From: Hormiphora californensis
Taxonomy: Eukaryota; Ctenophora; Tentaculata; Cydippida; Pleurobrachiidae
Length of the DNA: 64,000 nt
Direction of reading: 5' to 3'
Assembly: GCA_020137815.1 (NCBI GenBank)
Contig: CM035359.1
Span: forward strand, 138,501 to 202,500
Shown here piece after piece: positions 12,065 to 22,647 of the stretch (its first letter is position 1; each line of letters begins with the position of its first letter). A program made the position numbers and the translations under genes. A model generated the notes under the pieces. It was not told the DNA's origin. It did not search any database and saw only the letters and a program-made list of their open reading frames with translations.

Positions 12065-13431
12065 TCCAGAACCCCTTGGTAGTTGGTCGGGGTGTTCAGG
12101 CCTGGTTGTGTGAGTGTCAGATGTTTGGGCCGGGGTGTGTGTTCCCTCGTCATCTCTTCCCTGAAGGACTGTAGAGATGAGTTCAGTGACGTCTTTACTT
12201 CTCGAAGAATCTCGTCCCTCACTGAGGCCATCAATGCCATGAGAAAATCCTCTTGTGAACGGATGTCATTGGTCGCGGCACGGGGATCGGTCTCAGTTTT
12301 GTTAATCTTCTTCTTCTTCTTCTTCTTTGGGTTTGGAGGAGCTGAGCGAGGGGTCTCTTTCTGCTCCACTTTCTGAGGGACACCACTGGTTTTGTTACCA
12401 GCAGTCTTCAATGAATTACCCTTGGTAGGGGCTACTTCACTTCTCCGAGTGTTCTTTAAATGTGTGTCTTTACATTCTTTGTCGGTACAGACTCGGGAGA
12501 TCTCAGACTTATGGCAGAGAGGTGGGTGAAAATCCTGGCACTGGTCACCATAGTTACACCCAGAACGAGTTGCCGTTCCGAACTGACAATAACGGAGGCA
12601 TCTCTGAGGATGTTCCTTGCTGCAAGGCTTACCACTGATCAACTTGTCACCATTTGGGCCATGGGGACAGTCTCTCAGTAGATAACGTTCACAAACATTG
12701 CTGAATTTAGGAACACCTTGGGGTTTCACCTCTCCATCAGAAGATATGTCTCCAAGATCCACATCTTTTAGAACTGTCACTCCACCAACAGGAGTTACCA
12801 GATCATCAGGATCTTTCTTGACAGGAGCTTGTTTCTTCTTCCTCTTCTTCTTACCGCTACGGCCTGCCTTCGGACTGATTTTGAACTCGTATTCCTCATC
12901 AGATAACACTGATTCTGGATCTTCAGCACTTCGGTTGCACATGAAGGTTTCAATTTTGTTGTTTTTGTCCTTGCACGGCAGACACAACCAGACCGACCCC
13001 GTCAATGACCCAAGGGTGCCATCCATAGCCTCGCAATCATGAGACCCCTGCTGGCAAAGAAAACAGCGGACACGAGGAGATTCACCTGGTTTAACTGCAT
13101 ACCCTTCGCCACAGCCCTCACAGTCACAAGGAAAATGACTTTCCAGCTGAATGATGATGTAGTCGGCTAGTGTAGTGCGGTTCTGGTACCGCTTAGTTTT
13201 ATCTGCATGTGAGCCGGGGGATGCACCGAAAAACGATGCAGCGGCTTCCAGGTGAGCACAGTTGAATGTGCGGATGATGTCTAGATTCTTGGTGTAATCC
13301 ACATCATGGCGGTAGGCAGACAGGATCTTTTTGGTAAGGGGATCTGCTGCGTTTACAAGATTTCCAACGGCAAGGGCATTACCATCACTTTTGTCATCAG
13401 TAGGTGTAGCCATATTTGTCATATCTGGCAT
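12025..13431 (-). CDS. LINE ORF1: PHD-like and CCCH zinc-finger nucleic-acid-binding protein
   Basis: A 468-aa intact frame starting MPDMTNMATP. An N-terminal helical domain is followed by a Cys/His cluster (about residues 99-156: CDCEGC, CFLCQQGSHDC, WLCLPC) resembling the PHD-like finger of CR1-group ORF1 proteins. A lysine-rich stretch comes next, then repeated CCCH-type fingers (about 244-325: CERYLLRDC, CSKEH, CLRYC, CQDFHPPLC, CTDKECKDTH). The C-terminus has a polylysine tract and a helical segment (about 390-430) that could be a coiled coil. Expected role: RNA chaperone and RNP assembly. The stop at 12025 lies inside the start of the ORF2 frame. Confidence 0.8.
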   Translation of the reverse strand: MPDMTNMATPTDDKSDGNALAVGNLVNAADPLTKKILSAYRHDVDYTKNLDIIRTFNCAHLEAAASFFGASPGSHADKTKRYQNRTTLADYIIIQLESHFPCDCEGCGEGYAVKPGESPRVRCFLCQQGSHDCEAMDGTLGSLTGSVWLCLPCKDKNNKIETFMCNRSAEDPESVLSDEEYEFKISPKAGRSGKKKRKKKQAPVKKDPDDLVTPVGGVTVLKDVDLGDISSDGEVKPQGVPKFSNVCERYLLRDCPHGPNGDKLISGKPCSKEHPQRCLRYCQFGTATRSGCNYGDQCQDFHPPLCHKSEISRVCTDKECKDTHLKNTRRSEVAPTKGNSLKTAGNKTSGVPQKVEQKETPRSAPPNPKKKKKKKINKTETDPRAATNDIRSQEDFLMALMASVRDEILREVKTSLNSSLQSFREEMTREHTPRPKHLTLTQPGLNTPTNYQGVLERFRNYSSSTPAV

Positions 13432-13598
13432 GGCTAGAGCCTACAGAGGGATATTCTCAAATTAATTTGTTTAAAGTAGTGTTGAAAAGTTTGAAATTAA
13501 GAAGAAAAAAAAAGAAAAGAGGAAAAAAAAAGAAAAAAAAAAGTGAGCAGAGAGAGAGGGAGTATGAGAGTATGACGGTGTGTGGGTAATTTATTATA

Positions 13599-14279
13599 AT
13601 ATATACCCTGCTAACTTAAATAATGCGCCAGTGGCGAGAAGTCCCACTAGCGCGCTCTCAGTAAACAGCCAGTCCAGCGGCAGATTATTTCCCACTGGCA
13701 GGTTATTTATTTTTAACTCCTACGTAACATTCAAAGTGTGTGTAAATGATCAGTTCTTACTAAAATACAGAGGGAACACTATGTGCAACACTTACACACT
13801 ACATTGGAGAGAAAGAAAGGACACATTCCGTCAATTACTCTCTCTTTATCTCCCCTTTTGTCTCACTATCTCTTTCTCTGTGTTATTTGTGACATGCCCC
13901 TTATCAGGCTATTTCTTTCACTCTCTTTCCTTAGCAACTGCTTAGTAACTGTTACCAAACAGTGTACACTCAATTGTGACGTGTTTTTAACTATTTCTCA
14001 GTTCTCTTTGTGTGTTTTGATTAGTGTTCTCTCTCTTGTTGGTGTGTAATACTTGAAATAAACAACTAAAGCAGGGTATATAACCCATAAACTCTGACCA
14101 CTGGCACGTTATAGGTTTAAACCCCTCCGCCTCTCCCTCGGCTCCGCCTCGGGATCGTCGTCGTGATTTAAACCAGTTTATCCGCCAGCGGCGGATAAAC
14201 TCCAGCTAACTTCTCCCAGCGGCGCGCTGGGAGAAAGTTATCTGAAATAACGCGCCAGTGGCCAGAGTTTATGCCTCAT
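13599..14279 (+). repeat. 681-bp composite hairpin element, copy 1
   Basis: Nearly identical to 60100-60781 in inverted orientation. It has two inverted-repeat units. One (13602-14079) is bounded by TATACCCTGCT and its complement; the other (about 14088-14274) by CATAAACTCTG-CCACTGGC-CGTTAT and its complement. Inside are strong hairpins: TTATCCGCCAGCGGCGGATAA and CTCCCAGCGGCGCGCTGGGAG. The motif CCACTGGC recurs in both orientations. The frame beginning MWVIYYNIYP is not supported as a gene. Confidence 0.7.
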
Positions 14280-14399
14280 TTATTCTGTTTTGTAGTACCA
14301 ACCAGTTACCACCTACCAGTGCTTAGCTAGGAAGAGCAAAGGCTCAGATAGCCACGGACCACGGTACGGCTCATTGTCACTTTTTTGAAACCTAGTCAG

Positions 14400-14822
14400 C
14401 TTCAAAAACTCCGACTTATATTATTAAGTATTTCAACAGCACGCTAGACTGGGCATGCGGATAGTCCCACCACCTTACCCCTATAGAGCAGAAACGAAAC
14501 GAGCTAATCAATTTCACTGCTCATTTGGTCCAAGAGCAGCTCATTTATGGAACACTCTACCTGCTGCTGTCAATTCTTGTGTGAGCTTGAATCAGTTCAA
14601 ATCATCATTGGGCAATTACTTCACAGGATTTCACGATCGTCCTCCAGTCAGAGGGTACCCGCCACTTCCAAATGACCTTTCGCCTCAATGTGCTGTGCTG
14701 TGCTGATGAGTGTGAGTGTGAAGGGATAGTTTTTCAACTTGATTTTATTTAGGTGGACCCATTCAGGGAAGGCCTGTTTCTTTATAAATAAAACTTTAAT
14801 TGTAAACTTGTAAACTTGTAAG
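14400..14822 (+). pseudogene. 5'-truncated CR1/L2-type LINE
   Basis: The frame at 14455-14706 (83 codons) encodes the C-terminal tail of a CR1/L2-type ORF2: GPRAAHLWNTLPAAV, then SLNQFKSSLGNYF and PPVRGYPPLP, matching the tail of the LINE at 9121 in order and spacing but from a different family. A roughly 100-bp 3' UTR follows and the copy ends in a (TTGTAAAC)n microsatellite at about 14803-14822. The RT and endonuclease domains are absent. Confidence 0.75.
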
Positions 14823-14849
14823 AAATTCCGTCTCCAGCCCGCCTGACTG

Positions 14850-15086
14850 GCCAGCGTTAAAATCTGGGTGTTTCGTGAGTGCTGACAATCGGTTCTTTAG
14901 GGTTAGTGCTAAAGTAGAGTTAGGGTTAGGGTTGGGGAACTCGGGGTTGGGCCTTGACGTTTCCTACCAGATAAACTTTGAATTAGCCAAAACGGTTGAG
15001 TGCCGTTTTTAAATTAGTGAATCAACTTTTTTGGCATCGTGCACCTGTAAACAGGCCACCAAACACCCAGATCGTAACGGCGCCCT
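14850..15086. repeat. Small inverted-repeat element with telomere-like words
   Basis: Ends CGTTAAAATCTGGGTGTTT (left) and AAACACCCAGATCGTAACG (right) are imperfect complements. The interior has three TTAGGG units in a degenerate context at about 14898-14936. Too few units to be telomere-derived with confidence. The remaining sequence to 15320 is unclassified. Confidence 0.4.
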
Positions 15087-15322
15087 GCCTGACTCCGCCT
15101 GAAGCACATGGGCGCCCATCTGGGCCAAAAAACCTAGACGGTTAGCGGTTAAGTCACACTTTTTAGCACCAAATTTGGACGTTTCTAATCCATTTCTGGG
15201 TCAAACTGTTTTATCTTTGGCTTGTTGGAAAGCGGGCAAGTTTCAAGTTTCAAGAGTTATGGCACAAAATGTTCGTTTTAAGGCGTTTTGCGCCATAGCT
15301 CCGTCATTTATTCACCAATATA

Positions 15323-16521
15323 CAGGATGTCCCACTGTCTTTGCATCACCTGTGATTTTGGGTGATGAGTGGGTTCCATTCAAATGCCCATAACTCATCG
15401 AAAAGTAGGCCAAAACGGCTCAACCAAAAACAGCGTTGTAGAGAATTGTCAGGCGCACATTTGGGTACAAGATTAATGTTCCAAGTCTTACCAATCGTCA
15501 GATATATCGTCGTAAAGTCACAAGTACGTGATTATGAAATCCGACCGGGGTTCACGTTTTGAAAAATTCACAAATGCAAAGTTGCTCGGATCACATTGCA
15601 CCCCTCATAAGAGTTGTAGGAAATTGTCTGGCGGTCATTTTGGTACCCGAGTTTTTGTCCTAGCTCAATGTTTAGAGTGTCTTATGACTGTTAGAACTGG
15701 AATTTTTCCAAAAGTTGACTCAGGTATCGTATTTCTTTTTGCCTGGTTATGGAGCTCATTGATGCTTGAATAACATCTCAGTGCATGATAGGGTTGGGAT
15801 AGACCACTTGCGTGTCCTACACATTAACAGGGGCCTTGCCAAATCGTCATAACAACCCTGTCAAGTGTCTAGATGAAATTGAGACGATATGTGCTGATTA
15901 TCATGGGATTACACACGACACCGAGCCACCTAATTAGGCGTAGTGAGCCGATACCAACTAAGACTCAGCATAGAAAAATCTTCATGTTCCTACAGTCATA
16001 ATGCAACTAAAACGTAGAGCTAAGGAAAAAATCATGGTATCAAAATGAACCTCAGACGATTCCAATCAAGCTCTTATAAATTTCAAATCATTTTACCCAT
16101 TTGTTGATGACACGTGATCCCCTCAAAAATGTTGGTTGAATTTCGTCTTTAGACAGTCATAAGACACCTTAAACATTGAGCTAGGGCAAAAACTAGGGTA
16201 CCAAAATGACCGCCAGACAATTTCCTACAACTCTTATGAGGGGTGCAATGTGATCCGAGCAACTTTGCATTTGTGAATTTTTCAAAACGTGAACCCCGGT
16301 CGGATTTCATAATCACGTACTTGTGACTTTACGACGATATATCTGACGATTGGTAAGACTTGGAACATCAATCTTGTACCCAAATGTGCGCCTGACAATT
16401 CTCTACAACGCTGTTTTTGGTTGAGCCGTTTTGACCTACTTTTCGATGAGTTATGGGCATTTGAATGGAACCCACTCATCACCCAAAATCACAGGTGATG
16501 CAAAGACAGTGGGACACCCTG
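15323..16521. mobile_element. Foldback DNA element with CAGGRTGTCCCA ends, TA-flanked
   Basis: The left end CAGGATGTCCCACTG and right end CAGTGGGACACCCTG are complementary apart from one base, each flanked by TA (15321-15322 and 16522-16523). Near-identical inverted arms of about 367 bp (15323-15692 and 16155-16521) surround a loop of about 460 bp. No transposase frame is present; the two mirror-image frames of about 66 codons are by-products of the palindrome. The TA duplication suggests mobilisation by a Tc1/mariner-type transposase (inference). It shares its terminal motif with the element at 37395. Confidence 0.8.
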
Positions 16522-16523
16522 TA

Positions 16524-18125
16524 CTATACATACTATGAAACCTGGAAAGCTCGATGCCCTAAATAGTGGGGCGGACAGAAAGTCACCAGATCCGGACTAT
16601 AACTCACCTAAATTCGAGATTTTAAAAAGTGAGTTATAGTTCGAGTTCGATTTATCGTCTGTTCGAGTTTCTGTCCGGTACCCCTATACACGTTGATCAG
16701 TGAGACCCTTCCATGTTTTTATTTAAATACATTATGTGAATTATGTATATTGACTTTTTATCCTTTTTCAAATCAAATCAAATCGCTATGATACAGTTTG
16801 GACACCAATTAATTAATCAACGGAAGCTTTTCGTTCTCCAAATCGCAAGATTAAATTTTGAAATTGTTTACCCCCACTCAGTGCTTCTCAGTGCCCGTAG
16901 TCATCAAACTAGCAATATTTGTGAATTCTGCCAGCTGTGATATTACACATTGTGCCATCCCATTGCATAATTCCTACGATCATTTTTGGGTTCCAGTTCT
17001 ACAATTTCTCGCGCTATATATTATCTGGTCAAACCCACTAAACATAACTAGGTACATGCTAGGTAACAGCTAGCAGGTTTTTATTGGACATCATAATATT
17101 CTGCGGCATACGGCACGTGTTCATCTCATCTAATCAATTATAAGAGAGAAATTCTGAACCAGGTCCAGTGTCTAGACCTATAGATAAACGTCCATCCAAT
17201 CACGTGACCTGTAGTGGGATGATGAGTGATGATATTATGAAAATATGATATTATATTTTCACAGCATGGGTTGGACCCAATCCGAGAATATACATAGAGA
17301 GCCTTAGGGAGAGAGAGACTCAAGAGGGAAGAGAACATAATATATTTTCATGACTTGAATTCAAGTCATGAAAATATATTATGTTAACACCATCAATTCT
17401 CACCGTGAACCGTATGTGACTCTGAAATTGCAGCTTCCAGTGATATAACTAACTCAAGCAGAGATCAAAGATATGGCCATCTTTAAGTTTAGTTGTTAGT
17501 TCTTTCAGTGGTTTCGTTGATCCTTTGAAGTATGAAATTGCATATTCTTGCATATGTATTTGATATTTTCAACTGCAGGGAGCAGCATGTAATGGGGGAT
17601 CCATCGCACCTTGTTGAGTAAGGGGGAACTCTTCCCCCTTACTCAAATCTCTAGATGGTATGTGACTGATCTTATTGAAGTCCAGTTATCGAGCATATCG
17701 TTTTCAGTAGTGTGTTCACTGTGTTCTCACCTCTACCAAGAACAATGATCACGTTGTTTGAGTTTTAATCCGCTCCAAATTCCGATAAATGGAACTCTAA
17801 AATGAGCACACGTCCTTGATATTGTTCTGATAAACAATAGGGTAGTTGAAGTACCTACTATGATATTGAGTTACCTGCAGCAGCCTCTACTTTCACGTGC
17901 CTACTTTGTTCTGTCCTACCAGCTTTTCCAGCATTTAATTTTTGAAAGGGACTAGGGAGTGCACCGTGCAGTATCTCTTTCTCCCTCCCGTTCTTCCTCC
18001 CTCTCCTTCTCTCTCACTATCTTTTTCTCTCTCTCTCTCTCTCGTCCTCCATCGGAGAGTTTTAGAACAATTCAGTTTTTGTTGCCCACCTGGTAGGTTA
18101 CACCACTGCACTGTCCCAATTCTAG
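16524..18125. other. Noncoding region with a perfect palindrome
   Basis: No gene is recognised. Notable sequence: GACTATAACTCAC / GTGAGTTATAGTTC at about 16599-16642, the 52-bp perfect palindrome at 17334-17385, a hairpin GAGTAAGGGGGAACTC-TTCCCCCTTACTC at about 17617-17644, and a CT tract at about 17990-18045 just upstream of the secreted-protein promoter. Confidence 0.4.
17334..17385. repeat. Perfect 52-bp palindrome without spacer
   Basis: Arms of 26 bp meet at GAATTC (17357-17362) and match at every position. It could form a cruciform or mark a fold-back event. Confidence 0.9.
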
Positions 18126-18132
18126 TATAAAA
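18126..18132 (+). promoter_or_regulatory. TATA box of the small secreted-protein gene
   Basis: TATAAAA lies 57 bp before the start codon at 18183. This places transcription start at about 18155-18160 and gives a short leader ending in a good Kozak context (ACCACCATGA). Confidence 0.65.
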
Positions 18133-18182
18133 CCACCGCACAACCCCTCATTTCTCAATCCACTCCAACCATCAATACCACC

Positions 18183-18464
18183 ATGATCCGAACCTGTGTT
18201 GTTATACTTGCCGTCCTGGCCGTCATCTCTACAAAAGACATCTACACTGACCGGCCCCGACCTGTCCCAACCTCTGACCCTTCTCCTTTCAATCAACTGA
18301 AGGAAGCTTTTCAACGCCTGCTCAGCAGGGCGGAGGAAGAGGCTCAGAACCTCAGATACAGGCTTGAAGATGAGGCTGTGGACTTTGCCGAGGAGATAGA
18401 GGAAAGTGTGGTGGAAAGGGTTGAGGCTCTAGCCGATCTGATTGACGAGGGACTTGATTACTAA
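18183..18464 (+). CDS. Small secreted acidic helical protein (93 aa), single exon
   Basis: MIRTCVVILAVLAVISTKD is a classic signal peptide (charged start, hydrophobic core), probably cleaved near residue 17-20. A short Pro/Arg-rich segment (about 22-34) follows. Residues about 38-93 look like a continuous amphipathic, very acidic helix (repeated EEEA, LEDEAVDF, AEEIEESV, DLIDEGLDY). The mature part has no cysteine, which argues against a disulfide-rich toxin or defensin. TATA box, Kozak context and good codon use support a real, highly expressed gene. A possible AATAAA lies at about 18818. Family unknown; mineral- or matrix-associated proteins and peptide precursors are possibilities only. 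Confidence 0.7.
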   Translation: MIRTCVVILAVLAVISTKDIYTDRPRPVPTSDPSPFNQLKEAFQRLLSRAEEEAQNLRYRLEDEAVDFAEEIEESVVERVEALADLIDEGLDY

Positions 18465-18970
18465 TTCCCGGCGACCTGCAGCGACCAATGATTGATTTAA
18501 TTTAGTAATTCAATTTTTTTTCTCAATTTTGGCATAAACGAGTAATTTTCGATTTCTCTAAAATATCTTTTAACCAATTAATCACGATCACATTTGAAGC
18601 ACGATCAACCATCACCAACTATAGTTAGTAGTCAGTACTAGTCACTCAAAAATCACCCACTACTAGTCTTTGTTTGATCGTTAGCTCGTTTATCTTTATC
18701 TCTAATGGAAATGAATACTCCTCTCATCTCAATTCTCATCACCAAGAAGTCGCGACTCACGGTACCAATCACATCCATCAAGGTCGTAAGCTTGTCAGTC
18801 CGTATTGTTTGTTGTTTAATAAAATCAAATTTATAAACGCTCACTCAACAAGTCGCAGTATTAGTCCACAAACATTCCGCTCACCAATAATCGCTATACT
18901 TGCTGATTAATGAGCACTCACACTGCTCGATGCTCAACGCTCACTTAAAAATACATCATCACGCACAAAA
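18465..18970. other. 3' flank of the secreted-protein gene
   Basis: AT-rich sequence, probably the 3' UTR, with a candidate polyadenylation signal AATAAA at about 18818. Nothing else is recognised. Confidence 0.35.
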
Positions 18971-19396
18971 CTGTTCTGTTCCTACCCTGTTCCTTAGCAC
19001 TCCCTTCTGTTCCTACCCTGTTCCTTAGCACTCCCTTCTGTTCCTACCCTGTTCCTTAGCACTCCATTCTGCTCCTACCCTGTTCCTTAGCACTCCATTC
19101 TGCTCCTACCCTGTTCCTTAGCACTCCCTTCTGTTCCTACCCTGTTCCTTAGCACTTCGTTCTGTTCCTACCCTGTTCCTTAGCACTCCATTCTGCTCCT
19201 ACCCTGTTCCTTAGCACTCCGTTCTGTTCCTACCCTGTTCCTTAGCACTTTGTTCTGTTCCTACCCTGTTCCTTAGCACTTCGTTCTGTTCCTACCCTGT
19301 TCCTTAGCACTTCGTTCTGTTCCTACCCTGTTCCTTAGCACTGCGTTCTGTTCCTACCCTGTTCCTTAGCACTTCGTTCTGTTCCTACCCTGTTCC
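18971..19396. repeat. 31-bp minisatellite, about 14 units
   Basis: Unit TTCTGTTCCTACCCTGTTCC plus TTAGCACTCCC, with a few substitutions between units (CTGCTCC, CACTTCG, CACTCCA variants). Confidence 0.95.
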
Positions 19397-19530
19397 AGCC
19401 CAATTTACTGGGAAGAACTATTTTAGGTGTACATGCAAAGGCAAGGAATTCAATATACACATAAGAACCGTACATGCTAGGGACCCCACACAGCGTCTGC
19501 TGCAGCTAAGGGGCCCTGAAAACCTGATAG

Positions 19531-19976
19531 GGGGGAGACACACTGAGGTTGGTCGCGTGCATTCAACTCTCAACCTCGCGACACACACTGAAGTTCGAAG
19601 TTCGAAGTTTCGCGGAAAAGTTCAAAGTTTCGCGAAAACCCATTTTCGGCTGAGAAATCATTTGTAAGATGCTAGTTTATTTACTGGTACATCTCTCGAG
19701 GTGTCCTTTATCCATACTGAGTCAATTTCACCGTTTTTAAAATTTTTGGTGAATTGGGACAACTGTGACCGGATTAGCCAAAAATTTCAAAAACGGTGAA
19801 ATTGACTCAGTATGGATAAAGGACACCTCGAGAGATGTACCAGTAAATAAGTTAGCCTCTTACAAATGATTTCTCAGCCGAAAATGGGGTTTCGCGAAAC
19901 TTCGAACTTCGAACTTCAGTGTGTGTCGCAAGGTTGAGATTTGAACGAGCGCGCCCAACTTCAGTGTGTCTCCCCC
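19531..19976. mobile_element. TIR element GGGGGAGACACACTGA with ATAG flanks
   Basis: Left end GGGGGAGACACACTGAGG and right end complementary, each flanked by ATAG (19527-19530, 19977-19980). Long inverted arms (about 200 bp) contain GAAGTTCGAAGTTTCGCG and TTTATCCATACTGAGTC; the loop is about 40 bp. No coding frame. Superfamily not assigned. Confidence 0.75.
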
Positions 19977-20026
19977 ATAGAAGGCTAGTAAAATACTGCA
20001 AAAGCCTCGTCACGGAAATTGAAGTA

Positions 20027-20198
20027 CAATCGGGGCCCGATTTAGGGGCCCCCGATTTAGTGGCACCCCGATTTAGGGACAGGATTTTTTTCCCCTGATT
20101 TAGGAAATTAACCTTATTTGACCCCGATTTAGTGGACACCCCGATTTAGTGGACAAAAGCCTTTCCCCCGAGGGTGTCCCTAAATCGGGGTCCGACTG
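20027..20198. mobile_element. Pogo/Tigger-like MITE (CAGTCGGACCCCGATTTA family)
   Basis: The right end reads ATCGGGGTCCGACTG followed by TA; the left end is the diverged CAATCGGGGCCCGATTTA preceded by TA. Internal repeats of CCCCGATTTAGTGG. The CAGTCGGACC terminus and TA duplication fit the pogo/Tigger group. No transposase. Confidence 0.7.
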
Positions 20199-21370
20199 TA
20201 CTAAAGAGAGGGGGTAGAAAATACCTGGCGGACTGGGCGGCTTTCCCGAGGGTGGGGCAGCCTCATATCTCGGACTGTAAACATGAACAGGGTGGGAAGG
20301 TTGGCTCCATTGCAACCTATTCTCGCTCTGCGAAGAAAAGGCTCCCGCTCTGTGGACAGCAAGAACTCACGTGCGCGCGATGTAAAGCACGTTTGTCAGC
20401 AAATCCCGTGCGACAGACTGTTTTGGGAGACCTTTTTAGCTGACCTAGCACTACTCAAACGTCAATTACCGCCTCATTTCGCATCGTGATGAATCGGCGG
20501 GTATTTTCCCATGCTCACAAGGCCATGGCGATTCACCCAGTACCCGCAGATTGTCCCAGGACCGAGTAGGAGCTTGCAGCCAGGTCTTTAAAGAATTGCT
20601 CATGTTTAGCGTCAATTTTCACCCATTATTCCTCAAATGCTGATACTCGCGGGTATTTTCCGTAAAACTAGAGACAATTATCTGCCAGGAGCAACAAACG
20701 AGATGCAAATCGGTTCAGTAGCTCCTTGCAGATAGGTCTTTGAAAAAGTTTGCTCTAAAATCAATAGCAGAGCGGAGGCCTGTATGTGAGATCGATCTCG
20801 GTCGCTGCGTGACCTCGATCTCACTCAGGTATCAATGTGGCAAGTGGGAAGGGGTATGGGGGAAGGGGGAGGTGTAGAGTGTGCTATAGAACGTTACTGG
20901 ATACAATGGACTCATCCGGGAACACGGCCACCCGGAAAGAAGACCGAAACACCACCCAGCCCCCCGAGCAAAAAATCGGACCACACACGCGGAGTACGTT
21001 TCCAGGATGGGCCGACGCGGAGGTTGACTGATCGGGCTTGCAGTGGTATGGCACCAAGAAGAGCGAAGCTCAGTTCAGCACCACACCACTACCATTCCAT
21101 CCCCACATACGGATGTGCATTAATCCAGTAAATTAAAAAGTTGAATAGTAGTCTGGAGTCCAGCTGTCAGAGCATTGGCCTGACCCATTCTCGTTGCGGA
21201 GCGCGTGAGAACTGTGGTCAGAGCAATGGCCTGATAGGAGTCCAGTGAATTGAAAGAATTGTTTCCTTTGTTTCTTGTCATCTTGTAACTCTCTCTCTCC
21301 CTTCCTCTTTATCCTTTAGTTACAATTGTAGCTATTCGCTCGCTCCCCTTCAATAATCCTTCTTTCTCTT
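20199..21370. other. Noncoding, repeat-derived sequence
   Basis: It contains TTGCAACCTATTCTCGCTCTGCGAAG at about 20309, related to words at 44255-44310, and a GTCAGAGCA-TGGCCTGA segment at about 21167-21237 that recurs at 40410-40480 and 44870. No gene supported. Confidence 0.4.
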
Positions 21371-21372
21371 CT

Positions 21373-21374
<2 letters not shown>

Positions 21375-21455
<81 letters not shown>

Positions 21456-21716
21456 ACTCAGCTATGACGTGTGTACTATATACTTGCACCATGTTTGCAG
21501 CTGTTACCAAACTTCAGTTGAGCCCTCTCCCAGTAATTGAGCACCCCCGGGTCCTTCACTGCTCCTTCTCAACCAATAGGAGCACAGTATTCTGGACACG
21601 TGATAAAGGTTAGCCAATGAGGAGGCGTCTAAGGAAGGAGTCCAGGTGGCGAATATTGATAGAGGTGGGCCTAAGGATGATAGACTAAAACAGCACACAA
21701 AGAGAGAAGAGAAAAG

Positions 21717-21796
<80 letters not shown>

Positions 21797-21806
21797 GAGA
21801 GAGAGA

Positions 21807-21840
<34 letters not shown>

Positions 21841-21900
21841 GAGAGAGAGAGATGAGAGAGAAGAGGGAGAGACAGAGGAGAGGAGAGATGAGAGTAGAGA

Positions 21901-21941
<41 letters not shown>
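21375..21941. repeat. CT and GA microsatellites facing each other
   Basis: (CT)n at about 21375-21452 and interrupted (GA)n at about 21711-21941, separated by about 260 bp of unique sequence. Their opposite orientation allows intrastrand pairing. Confidence 0.9.
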
Positions 21942-21943
<2 letters not shown>

Positions 21944-22370
21944 CAGAGGTAACATAAGGTACAGGTGTTACTGGTGTTAGGTTATACCAAGTCAATTGTC
22001 AATTTGTCTTTGCAGCCTTGTAGTTGTTTCGATTTTTCATGCTTCACTGAATTGAAATTTCTAAATTTTCTACACCTTTTTAGATTCACACCATCCGAAC
22101 TAAAAGAGAAAGTTCTACAACGCTCCATAGACAGTATGTCATTTCACCGAGAATTGCATAGAATAAAATTTTCATTTTTAAAGTTGCATAAACTATTCTA
22201 ACACTTTGAATATTTCATTTTCCTGGTAGTGGCTAGTCAGAATTATGCAACCTTTTAATTTTCAACTAAGAGAAGTGCAATATATTTCTTGATAAATTCC
22301 CTACTTTTTAACTATACTACATATGAGGGGCATTAAATAATCCCAAATAACAGTTGTATTGATAAATAAC
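21942..22370. other. Unannotated AT-rich sequence
   Basis: An open frame at about 21965-22201 has no recognisable motif and no splice or promoter support. Nothing else is seen. Confidence 0.3.
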
Positions 22371-22375
22371 AGTGA

Positions 22376-22646
22376 ATAAGTTGGATAATCCCCGATAAGT
22401 TGGATAATCCCAGATAAGTTGGATAATCCCAGATAAGTTGGATAATCCCGGATAAGTTGGATAATCCCAGATAAGTTGGATAATCCCCGATAAGTTGGAT
22501 AATCCCAGATAAGTTGGATAATCCCAGATAAGTTGGATAATCCCAGATAAGTTGGATAATCCCAGATAAGTTGGATAATCCCAGATAAGTTGGATAATCC
22601 CAGATAAGTTGGATAATCCCAGATAAGATGGATAATCCCAGATAAG
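22376..22646. repeat. 19-bp minisatellite, about 14 units
   Basis: Unit AGATAAGTTGGATAATCCC with rare C-to-G and A-to-C changes (CCCGATAAG, CCGGATAAG). Confidence 0.95.
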
Positions 22647-22647
22647 G

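Larger units (their letters stand above)
8993..13450 (-). mobile_element. Nearly full-length CR1/L2-type LINE
   Basis: Reading on the minus strand: ORF1 (13431-12025), ORF2 with APE endonuclease and RT (about 12064-9121), a short 3' UTR of about 100 bp, and a terminal (TTTGAA)n microsatellite at about 8995-9018. A microsatellite instead of poly(A) at the 3' end is typical of the CR1/L2 group. The 5' limit is uncertain: an A-rich tract at about 13500-13545 and the 681-bp repeat at 13599 lie just beyond ORF1. Only one clear frameshift was found, so the insertion is young. Confidence 0.85.

Noticed and set aside
13580-13945. 121-codon frame repeated at 60444-60920
   Set aside because: It lies wholly in the 681-bp hairpin element, with no domain and different ends in the two copies.
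14898-14936. Interstitial telomeric repeat
   Set aside because: Only about three imperfect TTAGGG units, within a small inverted-repeat element.
20283-20489. Overlapping frames of 89 and 68 codons
   Set aside because: They overlap dispersed repeat words also found at 44255-44310; no motif.
21504-21995. Ser-Leu or Arg-Glu repeat proteins here and at 3783, 5818, 6276, 6870, 32684 and 52015
   Set aside because: All are frame-shifted readings of (CT)n or (GA)n microsatellites.
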